A DNA stretch of 38,628 bases from UBA11524 sp965646445 (GTDB lineage: Bacteria > Bacillota > Clostridia > Christensenellales > Aristaeellaceae), in NCBI GenBank assembly GCA_965646445.1, contig CBFFZW010000042.1:1-38628 (forward strand), written 5' to 3'. The notes under the pieces are model-generated. The model was given only the letters and a program-made list of their open reading frames with translations. It searched no databases and was not told the origin of the DNA. The position numbers were made by a program, and so were the translations under genes. Numbering within the stretch: the stretch's first letter is position 1; each line of letters opens with the position of its first letter. Below, piece by piece: positions 8,806 through 16,955 of the stretch.

Positions 8806-9804
8806 ATGGATGGTATTCTCTGGATTGGTCTGGTTGTCCTGGTAGCGTTTATTCTCCTGTGTGTGTTCCTCAACTTTGTACCCCTGGGCCTGTGGATTTC
8901 CGCCCTGTCCAGCGGCGTGCATGTGCCGGTCACCACGCTGATGGGCATGAAGATCCGCCGCATCCAGCCCAAGCGGCTGGTGCTTCCGCTGATTAAGGCC
9001 AACAAAGCGGGCCTCAATCTGACCATCAGCAAGCTGGAAACGCACTTCCTGGCCGGCGGCAATGTGGATCGGGTCATCAACGCCTTGATCGCCGCCCAGC
9101 GCGCCAACATCGAGATGGCCTTTGAGAAGGCCTGCGCCATCGACCTGGCGGGCCGCGACGTGTTCGAGGCTGTGCAGATGTCCGTAACTCCCAAGGTCAT
9201 TGAGACGCCCGTGGTCGCCGCCATCGCCAAGGACGGCATCGAGCTTCGGGCGAAGGCGAGGGTCACCGTGCGCACCAACATTGAGCGCCTGGTGGGCGGC
9301 TCCGGCGAGGAGACGGTCATCGCCCGCGTTGGCGAGGGTATCGTGACCACTGTCGGTTCCTCCGAAACCCATAAGCAGGTGCTGGAGAACCCTGACCTGA
9401 TTTCCCGCACGGTGCTTTCGAAGGGCCTGGACGCCGGTACGGCCTTTGAGATCCTTTCCATTGATATTGCCGACGTGGACGTGGGCCGCAACATCGGCGC
9501 TCAGCTGCAGATGGATCAGGCTGAAGCCGACCGCCGCATCGCCCAGGCCAAGGCCGAGGAGCGCCGCGCCATGGCTGTGGCCCATGAGCAGGAGATGAAG
9601 GCCTCCGTGCAGGAGATGCGCGCCAAGGTGGTGGAAGCCGAGGCTGAGGTGCCCAAGGCCATGGCCGCCGCGCTGCGGGAGGGCAAGCTGGGCGCTCTGG
9701 ATTACTACCAGCTGCAGAACACCATCGCCGATACCACCATGCGCGATTCCATCGCCAAGGCCAGCGCGCCCCAGCAGAGCACCGGCGCCGAGCCCCGCAA
9801 GTAA
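8806..9804 (+). CDS. floA: Flotillin-like protein FloA
   Basis: Scaffold protein of functional membrane microdomains. The 332-residue length is typical of FloA. An N-terminal membrane hairpin or helix (about 5-30, LWIGLVVLVAFILLCVFLNF) leads into the SPFH/PHB domain (about 60-230) and a coiled-coil region rich in Ala/Glu (about 235-300; EADRRIAQAKAEERRAMAVA) that mediates oligomerisation. GGGAGGAAAG precedes the ATG. Gene order nfeD-floA-unknown matches the Bacillus yqeZ-yqfA-yqfB arrangement. Confidence 0.95.
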   Translation: MDGILWIGLVVLVAFILLCVFLNFVPLGLWISALSSGVHVPVTTLMGMKIRRIQPKRLVLPLIKANKAGLNLTISKLETHFLAGGNVDRVINALIAAQRANIEMAFEKACAIDLAGRDVFEAVQMSVTPKVIETPVVAAIAKDGIELRAKARVTVRTNIERLVGGSGEETVIARVGEGIVTTVGSSETHKQVLENPDLISRTVLSKGLDAGTAFEILSIDIADVDVGRNIGAQLQMDQAEADRRIAQAKAEERRAMAVAHEQEMKASVQEMRAKVVEAEAEVPKAMAAALREGKLGALDYYQLQNTIADTTMRDSIAKASAPQQSTGAEPRK

Positions 9805-9852
9805 CGGCATGGAACGTATAAGCCGGATGTCGGCTGAAAGGGAGTGATGTCC

Positions 9853-10359
9853 ATGGATTCATTCATCTGGTTGATCCTGCTGGTTTGGGGCATCACCGCG
9901 CTGTTTGGCAAAAACGGCAAGAACAAGAAGGACGCCGCCCGGTCGCCCTACGCGCCGCCGGTGGTGAAGAAGCCCGCGATTCCCGTGGTGAAGCCTGCCA
10001 TCCCCGTCACCCAGGCGGCAAAGCCTGCCGATCCCGCGCCCATGCGGACGCAAAAGACCGTGCCGGTGCTTCAGCGCCCCGAGGAGCGTCCTTCCATCGC
10101 GCCCAGGGTTCATACCCATGTGGCGCCGGGGGGCCCGGCCCATGATGTGCAGGGAAGCATGGAATTCAAGAGCACGGAAGGCGTGGATTTCTGCCATGAG
10201 GATATGCTGCCCGACGTGGAGCAGGAGCGTCCCGACTTCAGCCTGCCGGAGGACGAGCGCCCCGGCCTGAATCTTCAGTGGACGGGCGACGCCATGGTGA
10301 AGTCCTTCATCATGTCCGAGGTGCTGACCAGACCCTGCCAGCGGCGCAGGAGAGTGTGA
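9853..10359 (+). CDS. Membrane-anchored Pro-rich protein, unknown function
   Basis: 168 residues with no domain I recognise. One N-terminal membrane helix (about 2-18, FIWLILLVWGITALFG) is followed by a basic stretch (KNGKNKKDAAR) and a long Pro/Ala/Lys region with repeated KPAIPV units (about 35-75). A more ordered, acidic C-terminal part ends MVKSFIMSEVLTRPCQRRRR. The ATG at 9853 is chosen because GGGAG lies eight bases upstream; a GTG at 9844 overlaps that site. It directly follows floA and may be a flotillin-cluster accessory protein, but that is inference from position only. Confidence 0.75.
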   Translation: MDSFIWLILLVWGITALFGKNGKNKKDAARSPYAPPVVKKPAIPVVKPAIPVTQAAKPADPAPMRTQKTVPVLQRPEERPSIAPRVHTHVAPGGPAHDVQGSMEFKSTEGVDFCHEDMLPDVEQERPDFSLPEDERPGLNLQWTGDAMVKSFIMSEVLTRPCQRRRRV

Positions 10360-10439
10360 CCAATTGTGGAGGAGCCGCAGCCCAGCGGTTCCTCCTTTAT
10401 TCATGCCCGGAGCCTCCCGGGAGAAAGGGGCTGATGCCC

Positions 10440-11192
10440 ATGGAACCCATCAAAGTGGTGATTGCGGACGACGATGCCGGGATGCGGCTCATCGAGCGGA
10501 AAATGATCGAAAAGGTGGAGGGCTTCACCCTGGCGGGGGAGGCCTCGGACGGCGAGGAGCTGCTGGCCCTGGTGGAGCGGCTTCGCCCGCAGATTGTCTT
10601 CCTGGATGTGGAGATGCCCGGCAAGACCGGCGTGGAATGCGCCAAGGTGATCCAGGATATGGATCCGTCCACGGTGATGATCTTTGCCACGGCCCACGAC
10701 CAGTACATGGGCGACGCCTTTGAGGTGTATGCCTTCGACTACCTGCTGAAGCCCTTCAAGGTGGACAGGGTGATGAAGACCCTGGAAAGGGCCAGGGATC
10801 GCATCGGGCACATCGATGACAAGCCCCTGCCCAGCCTGCCCAGGACGACGCCCCGTCCCGCCGCCGGCCGGCTGATGCTGCGCCATCGGGAGGGCGTAAG
10901 CTGCATCAGCATGAACGATATCCTGCTGGTGCAGCGGGAGGATCGCTCCACGGTGATTTATACCGCGGGCGGCGGCCGGTACGTCACGGGGGATTCCCTG
11001 GGCGAAACGGAGGCCCGGCTGGATCCGTCCGTGTTCTTCCGCTGCCACAAAAGCTACATTATCAACCTTAACCAGATCAGCAACATCACGCCCTACGGAC
11101 GCTGGACGTATGTGGTGCGGCTGAACGGTACCGCCCAGGATGCGCTGATTACCCATGAAAAGTATGAGGAGCTGGAGCGAATGTTCTCCTGA
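10440..11192 (+). CDS. LytTR-family response regulator, orphan
   Basis: A 250-residue two-component transcription regulator of the LytR/AgrA type. The receiver domain (about 1-120) has the acidic pocket ADDD (9-12), the phospho-acceptor Asp56 in VFLDVEMPG, and the conserved lysine in LLKPFKVDR. The LytTR DNA-binding domain occupies about 147-250 (VSCISMNDILLVQRED, FFRCHKSYIINLNQI). AAAGGGG lies nine bases before the ATG at 10440; another ATG at 10434 is too close to that site. No histidine kinase is encoded nearby, so its signal is unknown. It may be co-transcribed with the floA cluster, 80 bases upstream. Confidence 0.92.
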   Translation: MEPIKVVIADDDAGMRLIERKMIEKVEGFTLAGEASDGEELLALVERLRPQIVFLDVEMPGKTGVECAKVIQDMDPSTVMIFATAHDQYMGDAFEVYAFDYLLKPFKVDRVMKTLERARDRIGHIDDKPLPSLPRTTPRPAAGRLMLRHREGVSCISMNDILLVQREDRSTVIYTAGGGRYVTGDSLGETEARLDPSVFFRCHKSYIINLNQISNITPYGRWTYVVRLNGTAQDALITHEKYEELERMFS

Positions 11193-11238
11193 AGGGCCTG
11201 TTTTGCGCAGAAAAACCGCATTCCCGCCAAAATGGGGC

Positions 11239-11267
11239 TTGCTTTTTCCCTCCACCCGTGGTACAAT
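11239..11267 (+). promoter_or_regulatory. Promoter of rpmB
   Basis: TTGCTT (11239-11244), 17 bases, TACAAT (11262-11267), about 45 bases before the rpmB start. The GGTACAAT core is the same as at trmL. Confidence 0.75.
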
Positions 11268-11313
11268 CAATAGGCTTTGATGTGTGCATACTCCAACGAG
11301 GAGGTGGATTACC

Positions 11314-11526
11314 ATGGGTAAGTTTTGTGAAATTTGCGCCAAGGGTACGCTGAACGGCAATAGCGTCAGCCACTCCAACCGCAAGACCCACCGTACCTGG
11401 GCGCCCAATGTGCAGAGCGTCCGCGTGATGGTGAACGGCGCGGCGAAGCGGATGAACGTTTGCACCCGTTGCCTGCGCAGCGGCAATGTGATGCGTGCGC
11501 TGCCCAAGACTCACGAAGAGGCTTGA
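11314..11526 (+). CDS. rpmB: 50S ribosomal protein L28 (zinc-binding form)
   Basis: Structural protein of the large ribosomal subunit. The 70-residue product shows L28 features (SHSNRKTHRTWAPNVQSVRV) and keeps both CxxC pairs (C5/C8 and C50/C53), so it is the zinc-containing C+ form. GAGGAGGTG precedes the ATG at 11314; an upstream in-frame ATG would place this site inside the coding region. Monocistronic: own promoter upstream and a strong terminator downstream. Confidence 0.97.
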   Translation: MGKFCEICAKGTLNGNSVSHSNRKTHRTWAPNVQSVRVMVNGAAKRMNVCTRCLRSGNVMRALPKTHEEA

Positions 11527-11542
11527 GCCCCACATGATAGAT

Positions 11543-11578
11543 AACCCGTCTCTTGTGCGAGAGGCGGGTTTTCTTGTT
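11543..11578 (+). terminator. Intrinsic terminator of rpmB
   Basis: AACCCGTCTCT (11543-11553) pairs with AGAGGCGGGTT (11560-11570, one G-U pair) around a 6-base loop, followed by the T-rich TTTTCTTGTT. Confidence 0.9.
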
Positions 11579-11634
11579 ATCGCCGGCTTTGCGCGGCGGG
11601 CCTCCCAAACAAAGGATGAAGGAGCTGAAGAGCC

Positions 11635-12513
11635 GTGGCGCGGCAAATCCTTTCCATGGTGTTCTGCAATGTGATGTGGGGACTGTCGTTCATCGCCAGT
11701 AAGCACGCGATGCTCAGCGGCTTCACGCCCATGACGCTGGCGCTGGTTCGCTATGTGCTGGCGGCGGCCTGCCTTTTGCCGATGACGCTTCTGCGGGAGA
11801 AGCGCCTGGCCCTCCGCCGGGAGGACAGATGGCTCATGCTCCTGTCCGCGCTGACGGGGGTCACGCTGTATTACTTCTGCGAATACCAGGGCATCAGCCA
11901 GACATCCACAGTGGACGCCTCGCTGATCCTGGCGGCCATCCCGATCCTGACCATGGCGGCGGAAACCGTCATCGACAAAACGCGGATGGGCCGCCGTCAG
12001 ATGAGCGGCGCGGTGGTGTCCGTGGTGGGCACGGCGCTGATTGTGCTGGGCGGGGCGCAGGAGGGCGCGTCGTCCCTGACGGGGGATTTGTTTATCCTGG
12101 GGGCCAGCGTGGTCTGGGTGGGGTACATTTTCCTGAGCAAGCGCCTTCGGACGCGGTACAGCAGCCTGAGCATGAACGCCTGGCAGGCCATGCTGGCGGT
12201 GGCAACGCTTTTGCCCCTGGCCGCCATGGAGGACTGCGACCTGGGGGCGGTGACGCCAAGCGGCTGGCTGGCCGTGGGGGTGCTGGCGGTCATCTGCTCG
12301 GCGCTGTGCTACTGGCTCTACGGCAACGCGCTGCACACCATGAGCCCCTTGGCCTCCGCGATTTTCATCAACCTCATTCCCCTGACGACCATGGTCGGCG
12401 GCGTTTGCCTCCTGGGCGAAACGCTGACCTGGCAAACCGTGGTGGGCGGCGGGATGATTATCAGCAGCATTTTCCTGGTCAACGCAAAGGGGGCGGCGGC
12501 CAATGACCCTTGA
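11635..12513 (+). CDS. EamA/DMT-family membrane transporter
   Basis: A 292-residue inner-membrane protein of the drug/metabolite transporter superfamily. Ten hydrophobic segments form two EamA repeats (about 5-137 and 150-284); typical pieces are NVMWGLSFIASK in helix 1 and YYFCEYQGISQTSTVDASLI. The family mainly exports amino acids or other small metabolites; the substrate cannot be told from sequence. It starts with GTG, with AAGGAG about eleven bases upstream. Its end overlaps the next gene by 11 bases, suggesting coupling. Confidence 0.88.
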   Translation: MARQILSMVFCNVMWGLSFIASKHAMLSGFTPMTLALVRYVLAAACLLPMTLLREKRLALRREDRWLMLLSALTGVTLYYFCEYQGISQTSTVDASLILAAIPILTMAAETVIDKTRMGRRQMSGAVVSVVGTALIVLGGAQEGASSLTGDLFILGASVVWVGYIFLSKRLRTRYSSLSMNAWQAMLAVATLLPLAAMEDCDLGAVTPSGWLAVGVLAVICSALCYWLYGNALHTMSPLASAIFINLIPLTTMVGGVCLLGETLTWQTVVGGGMIISSIFLVNAKGAAANDP

Positions 12514-12850
12514 GGCCATGCTGTTTTTCCAGAAGGCGCCGGGAATTCTGCCCCTCTACGAGGCTGTGGAGGCCGCAATCCTGGCCCGATGCCCCGGCAC
12601 GGACATCCTGGTGCAGAAAAGTCAGATTGCCTTTACGGTGAAGCGCCGCTTCGCCTTTGTTTCCCTGCGGGGACAGCGGCTCATCGTCACCTTCGGATTG
12701 CGGGAGCGGGTGATGTCGCCCCGTGTCCTTCAGGCGGTGGAGTCCTATCCGGGCCGCTGGACCCATCATGTGTGGGTGCGGACGGCGGAGGAGGTGGACG
12801 GCGAGCTGCTGGGTTGGATCGAGACGGCGTGGCTGCTGGCGGGAAGATGA
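12503..12850 (+). CDS. DUF5655-like small protein
   Basis: A 115-residue cytosolic protein resembling the DUF5655 family (YEAVEAAILARCPGTDILVQ, KSQIAFTVKRRFAFVSL). Function is unknown; the fold is probably a compact alpha/beta domain. The ATG lies inside the end of the EamA transporter gene. No plus-strand terminator is obvious, although the hairpin at 12899-12941 could serve both strands. Confidence 0.75.
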   Translation: MTLEAMLFFQKAPGILPLYEAVEAAILARCPGTDILVQKSQIAFTVKRRFAFVSLRGQRLIVTFGLRERVMSPRVLQAVESYPGRWTHHVWVRTAEEVDGELLGWIETAWLLAGR

Positions 12851-12890
12851 TGGGTATCCATGTATGCCTTACGCATTGATGTTGCTGCTC

Positions 12891-12941
12891 AAATAAAAAA
12901 CCGTCCCACTCCCTTGATGAGCAAGGGCTTGCGGGACGGTT
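12891..12941 (-). terminator. Intrinsic terminator of the lacI-type regulator
   Basis: AACCGTCCC (12899-12907) pairs with GGGACGGTT (12933-12941), with an inner CCCTTG/CAAGGG helix. Read on the minus strand it is followed by TTTTTTATTT (12891-12900), a good U-tract. It lies 55 bases beyond the regulator's stop codon. Confidence 0.88.
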
Positions 12942-12996
12942 GCTCGGCTGGTTTGACCAAACTCCGAAGAGGGGGATGGTGCCAAATCGGCCGAGC

Positions 12997-14034
12997 TTAT
13001 TTGTTGGCGGCCGTAACGTCCTGCACGCTCCCACGGTCGATCAGCTCCACATCCAGCATCAGATGCGCCAGCGGCACATGAGGATTGTCGATCTGCCGCA
13101 GCAGGATTTCCGCCGAGTTGCGGGCCAGCGAAAATTTGGACGCCGATACCGATGTCAGATGGAAGGGAAGCGGCAGGAAGGAATGCAGGTTATCGAAGGC
13201 AATGATGGAAAGCGGCGGGCGGGCGGTACCGTTTTTGGTTGGCGCAGAGGCGCGGGTCAGCACGTCCCAGGCAATCAGATCGTTGTAGGCAACCACGGCG
13301 CCTGTGCGCCAGGAACCGTCGGCTTGGAGCAACAGATGAAAGTAACTGCCGTTGGTGTCAAAATACACCGTTTCCGTCTGGTAGGGCTTGCCGCAGGAGC
13401 GATAGGCGGAAATGAAGCCCTCGTAGCGCTCAGATGAGGAGGAATTTTGCTGCAGGGTATCAATATAGATGGTCTTGTAATGCCCTTTGCTGATCAGATG
13501 CTCGGCCACCAGCCGTCCGGCCTTGTAATCGTTGCTGCTGACGTAATTGGCTGAGTGCCCCTTGAAGTAGCGCCCAATGATGACAAAGGGGATGCGCGTG
13601 TTTTCCAGCAGCTTAAGGTTATCTTCGGTCTGCTGCACAGGGCACCAGATGATGCCGTCTACATGCTGACGGGCAGCCAGCAGAAGACACTGCCGCTCAA
13701 TGGATTCATCCTCATTGGTATTCATGAAGAACAGGGAATAACCATGCGTGCGCAATTCATTCTCCAACGTATGCGTCAGGAACGCAAAGAATGGGTTGGA
13801 GGTATCGCCGACGATCACCGCGATGATGCATGTATATCCAGATTGCAGCGATGCCGCCATATGATTGCCGATATACCCCAAACGGGTGGCGCTCTCGGTG
13901 ATAATGGCCTTCGCTTCGGCAGATACGTCAGAACGGTCGTGCAGCGCGTGGGACACGGCGGTGATGGAATAGCCGGTGTCATTGGCGATGTCCTTGAGTG
14001 TGATAGTCTTGCGCGGACGATTTCCTGCTGCCAT
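12997..14034 (-). CDS. LacI-family transcriptional regulator of the glycan locus
   Basis: A 345-residue sugar-responsive repressor. Residues 11-60 are the LacI helix-turn-helix and hinge (TLKDIANDTGYSITAVSHAL), and the rest is a periplasmic-binding-protein-like effector domain (TCIIAVIVGDTSNPFFAFL, VDGIIWCPVQ, STRIP-like NTRIPFVIIGRY). AGGAGAG precedes the ATG at 14034. It is divergent from the ABC importer genes, so by the usual arrangement it should control that run and itself in response to an imported sugar, probably an arabinose-containing one. It has its own promoter and terminator. Confidence 0.93.
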   Translation of the reverse strand: MAAGNRPRKTITLKDIANDTGYSITAVSHALHDRSDVSAEAKAIITESATRLGYIGNHMAASLQSGYTCIIAVIVGDTSNPFFAFLTHTLENELRTHGYSLFFMNTNEDESIERQCLLLAARQHVDGIIWCPVQQTEDNLKLLENTRIPFVIIGRYFKGHSANYVSSNDYKAGRLVAEHLISKGHYKTIYIDTLQQNSSSSERYEGFISAYRSCGKPYQTETVYFDTNGSYFHLLLQADGSWRTGAVVAYNDLIAWDVLTRASAPTKNGTARPPLSIIAFDNLHSFLPLPFHLTSVSASKFSLARNSAEILLRQIDNPHVPLAHLMLDVELIDRGSVQDVTAANK

Positions 14035-14064
14035 ACAGTTCTCTCCTTCTGCGGTTGTGCCTCC

Positions 14065-14094
14065 ATTATAACACGTTTTGCATTGGGAAAACAA
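14065..14094 (-). promoter_or_regulatory. Promoter of the lacI-type regulator
   Basis: On the minus strand: TTGTTT (14089-14094), 18 bases, TATAAT (14065-14070), about 30 bases before the start codon. Confidence 0.75.
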
Positions 14095-14219
14095 GGCTCT
14101 ATGAGAAATACGAAATAAAATTAAAGAAAAAACTCGTATTGATAAAAGTAAAACCACATAAAAAATATATATATAATTTATATAATATGAACCTTAATAT
14201 CTAAAATAACAACAGATTA

Positions 14220-14248
14220 TTGAAAGAAAAGCGCTTGATTGATATAAT
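14220..14248 (+). promoter_or_regulatory. Promoter of the ABC importer operon
   Basis: TTGAAA (14220-14225), 17 bases, TATAAT (14243-14248). It lies in an A+T-rich stretch (about 14101-14260) that contrasts with the GC-rich surroundings and may act as an UP element. Confidence 0.85.
14229..14236. promoter_or_regulatory. Candidate LacI-family operator
   Basis: AAGCGCTT is a perfect palindrome centred on CG, the core typical of LacI-family operators. It sits between the -35 and -10 boxes of the importer promoter, where repressor binding would exclude RNA polymerase. The assignment is inferred from form and position. Confidence 0.5.
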
Positions 14249-14349
14249 AAGTTTATAAAACGTAAAAGCGGTAAGAAATGTTCCGTTTTTGCACATGTGA
14301 TCCTCTGCGGACAACCGTAGATCAAACGACAGAGAAGGAGAGAACAGAC

Positions 14350-15960
14350 ATGAAAAAGTTCTGCCGCATGAACAGGCTGTGGAGCCGCATGCTCGCCCTG
14401 GTGCTGACCTGCATGGTCGCACTGCCCGGCGTTGCCATGTGCGAAAACGACAAGGCGCTTGAGCCCTATGAGGATCCGATCACGCTGAGCATGATCTACG
14501 AGGTGGACGTGGGTGTCACCTTCCCCGCGGGTGATACCATCGACAACAACGTGGTGACCCGCAAGTACGCCGAAGCGCTGAACATCAATTATGATCTGAG
14601 CTGGCAGGTGGACTCGGGTTCCTACACCACGCAGCTCAACGCCGCCATCGGCAGCAATACCAAGCTGCCCGACATGTTCATGCTCAACAAGCAGCAGCTG
14701 TATCAGCTGGGCACCACCGGCCAGCTGATGGATATGCGGCCCTACTACGAAGAGTACGCTTCTGATGGCCTGAAGGCCGTGCTTGGCTTCAACGACAATG
14801 AGGGCATTGAGTCTGGCATGATCGACGGCGCGCTCTACGGCTTGCCGCTGACCAATGACGTGGGCGACGGCGCTTCCCTGGTGTTCATCCGTCAGGACTG
14901 GCTGGATACCCTGGGCCTGGAAGTACCCTCGACCGTGAGCGAACTGATTGAGGTGGCCGAAGCGTTTGTGGCCAACAACATGTCCGGACGCTCCAGCACC
15001 ATGGGTATCTCCATGGCGCGTGACCTGGGCTTCTCCATGGACGTGATTGCCAACGCCTACGGCGCTTACCCCGACCTGTGGCTGGAGGATGAAGCCGGCC
15101 AGCTTGTGTACGGCAGCGTGCAGCCCGAAATGCGCGACGCCCTGCTGGCCATGCAGGATCTGTACAAGCGCGGCCTGATTCACAAGGAATTCGCGGCCCA
15201 GGACATCACCCGTTTGGGCGGCTATGTGGCGCAGGGGCGTCTGGGCATTCTGATCGGCCCGTTCTGGTATAACAACCTGTACATTTCCTCCAACTTCAAG
15301 GCTGACCCTGACGCCGAGTGGACGGTCATCAACAACCTGGCCCTGAACGAGGGCGATACCGTTGCTTCCCGCGCGTGGAACACCACTTACCGCTGGCTGG
15401 CGGTCAGCGCTGACTGCCAGCATCCTGAAGCCGTCGTCAAGACCATGAACCTGTGGTACGAAATGTGGCAGGGCAGTCTGGCGGATTGGTTCTGGGGGCT
15501 GCAGATGTCGGATGAGTATGAGGACATCGACATGAAGTACTATTCCCCCATTTTCTTCGATCCGCCGCTGAAAAACTGCGGCGTTGGCCTCCACCTGCGT
15601 GAAGCCTTTGAAACCGGCGATATCAGCAAGCTGAATCCCGAAGAAATGAATGCCTACACCAGGATGGTCAATCCTGCCTCGCCCGCAAGCTACAAGGCGA
15701 ATTATCTGACCTGGTACGGCAGCTTCAAGCTCCTGAACGAAACCTACGACACCTTCGTGTACGATAAGTTCCGCGGCCCCACGGACGTGATCTTCAGCGC
15801 GATGCAGTCCACCGTGGACGAGCTGGAAATTGACACCTTCGTGCGCATCATCATGGGTGAGGATATCTCGCTGTTTGACCAGTTTGTGGAGCAATGGTAC
15901 GACGAAGGCGGCGATTACCTAACCACCATGGTCAATAGCTGGTACATGATGAACAAGTAA
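14350..15960 (+). CDS. Extracellular solute-binding protein of a sugar ABC importer
   Basis: A 536-residue family-1 type binding protein, the large class that works with LplB/YtcP permeases. It begins with a basic N-terminus and hydrophobic signal (about 1-32, MLALVLTCMVALPGVAM); a cysteine at the cleavage region exists but the lipobox is poor. Typical pieces are KLPDMFMLNKQQLYQLGTTG, the hydrophobic GRLGILIGPFWYN and the C-terminal aromatic-rich region. GGAG stands about ten bases before the ATG at 14350. It is the first gene of the operon and should deliver oligosaccharides, probably arabinose-containing, to the two permeases that follow. Confidence 0.93.
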   Translation: MKKFCRMNRLWSRMLALVLTCMVALPGVAMCENDKALEPYEDPITLSMIYEVDVGVTFPAGDTIDNNVVTRKYAEALNINYDLSWQVDSGSYTTQLNAAIGSNTKLPDMFMLNKQQLYQLGTTGQLMDMRPYYEEYASDGLKAVLGFNDNEGIESGMIDGALYGLPLTNDVGDGASLVFIRQDWLDTLGLEVPSTVSELIEVAEAFVANNMSGRSSTMGISMARDLGFSMDVIANAYGAYPDLWLEDEAGQLVYGSVQPEMRDALLAMQDLYKRGLIHKEFAAQDITRLGGYVAQGRLGILIGPFWYNNLYISSNFKADPDAEWTVINNLALNEGDTVASRAWNTTYRWLAVSADCQHPEAVVKTMNLWYEMWQGSLADWFWGLQMSDEYEDIDMKYYSPIFFDPPLKNCGVGLHLREAFETGDISKLNPEEMNAYTRMVNPASPASYKANYLTWYGSFKLLNETYDTFVYDKFRGPTDVIFSAMQSTVDELEIDTFVRIIMGEDISLFDQFVEQWYDEGGDYLTTMVNSWYMMNK

Positions 15961-16028
15961 GCATCTGCATGGGGTGCGGCAGTGCAGGCGGCACCCTCGT
16001 ACAGGCTGCAATTTTGAGGATGATTTAC

Positions 16029-16940
16029 ATGAAAAAGCATGGAGGAGTGGTTACTCATTTCAGACGGCACTGGCAAAAGCACCTGATGATGCTTCCCTTG
16101 CTGATTATTCTGACGATTTTCAACTATGTGCCGATGGCCGGCATTCTCATGGCGTTCCAGAACTACATGCCCAATTTGGGGTTGACCAAGTCGCCGTGGG
16201 TGGGATGGCAGTGGTTTGAGTTCATGTTCAACATGAGCAACTTTACCTCGATTGTTTGGAACACCCTGTTCATTTCACTCCTGAAGATCTTTACCCTGCA
16301 GCTGGCTTCGCTGATCTTTGCGCTGATGCTCAATGAGCTTCGCCTTCGCAGAACCCGCAGTCTCATCCAGGGAGCGGCCATCTTCCCCAACTTCCTCTCC
16401 TGGGTTATCTGTGCCGGCATCATCAAGGATATTGTGGCGCAGGAGGGTATGCTGAATCAGGTGATTTTCTCCCTGACCGGCTCGAATGTCTCCTTCCTGA
16501 CCGATCCTGACTGGTTCCGGGTGCTGCTCGTCATCACCAACATCTGGAAGGATGCCGGCTACAATGCCGTGGTCATCATGGCCGCGCTGGCAAGCATTGA
16601 CCCCAACCTCTATGAGGCGGCCGATATCGACGGCGCGACCCGTTTCCAGAAGATGCGCTACGTCACCGTGCCCGGCGTCAGTCATATTGTCGTGCTGCTG
16701 ACGGTCTTGGCGCTGGGTGGTGTGATGAACGGCGGCTTTGACCAGATCTGGAACATGTACAACGCGACGGTTCGCTCCTCCGCGGAAATCATTGATACCT
16801 TTGTGTATCGCAAGGGCATCGGCAGCGGCATGTATTCGCTGGGCACGGCTGTGGGTCTGTTCAAGTCGGTGGTCGGTGTGATCCTGCTGGTGGGCTCCCA
16901 CTGGGCGGCAAAGAAATTTGCCGGATATCAGGTGTTCTGA
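16029..16940 (+). CDS. Sugar ABC transporter permease, LplB type
   Basis: A 303-residue inner-membrane permease with six predicted helices. The EAA loop that contacts the ATPase is LYEAADIDGATRFQKMRYVT. The N-terminal KHLMMLPLLIILTIFNYVPM block is typical of LplB-like proteins. The ATG at 16029 is chosen because GAGG lies nine bases upstream; an ATG at 16020 is too close to it. It pairs with the next permease. No ATPase gene follows, so the importer must borrow a shared MsmX-like ATPase encoded elsewhere. Confidence 0.94.
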   Translation: MKKHGGVVTHFRRHWQKHLMMLPLLIILTIFNYVPMAGILMAFQNYMPNLGLTKSPWVGWQWFEFMFNMSNFTSIVWNTLFISLLKIFTLQLASLIFALMLNELRLRRTRSLIQGAAIFPNFLSWVICAGIIKDIVAQEGMLNQVIFSLTGSNVSFLTDPDWFRVLLVITNIWKDAGYNAVVIMAALASIDPNLYEAADIDGATRFQKMRYVTVPGVSHIVVLLTVLALGGVMNGGFDQIWNMYNATVRSSAEIIDTFVYRKGIGSGMYSLGTAVGLFKSVVGVILLVGSHWAAKKFAGYQVF

Positions 16941-16955
16941 GGCGGGTGAGAGAAG

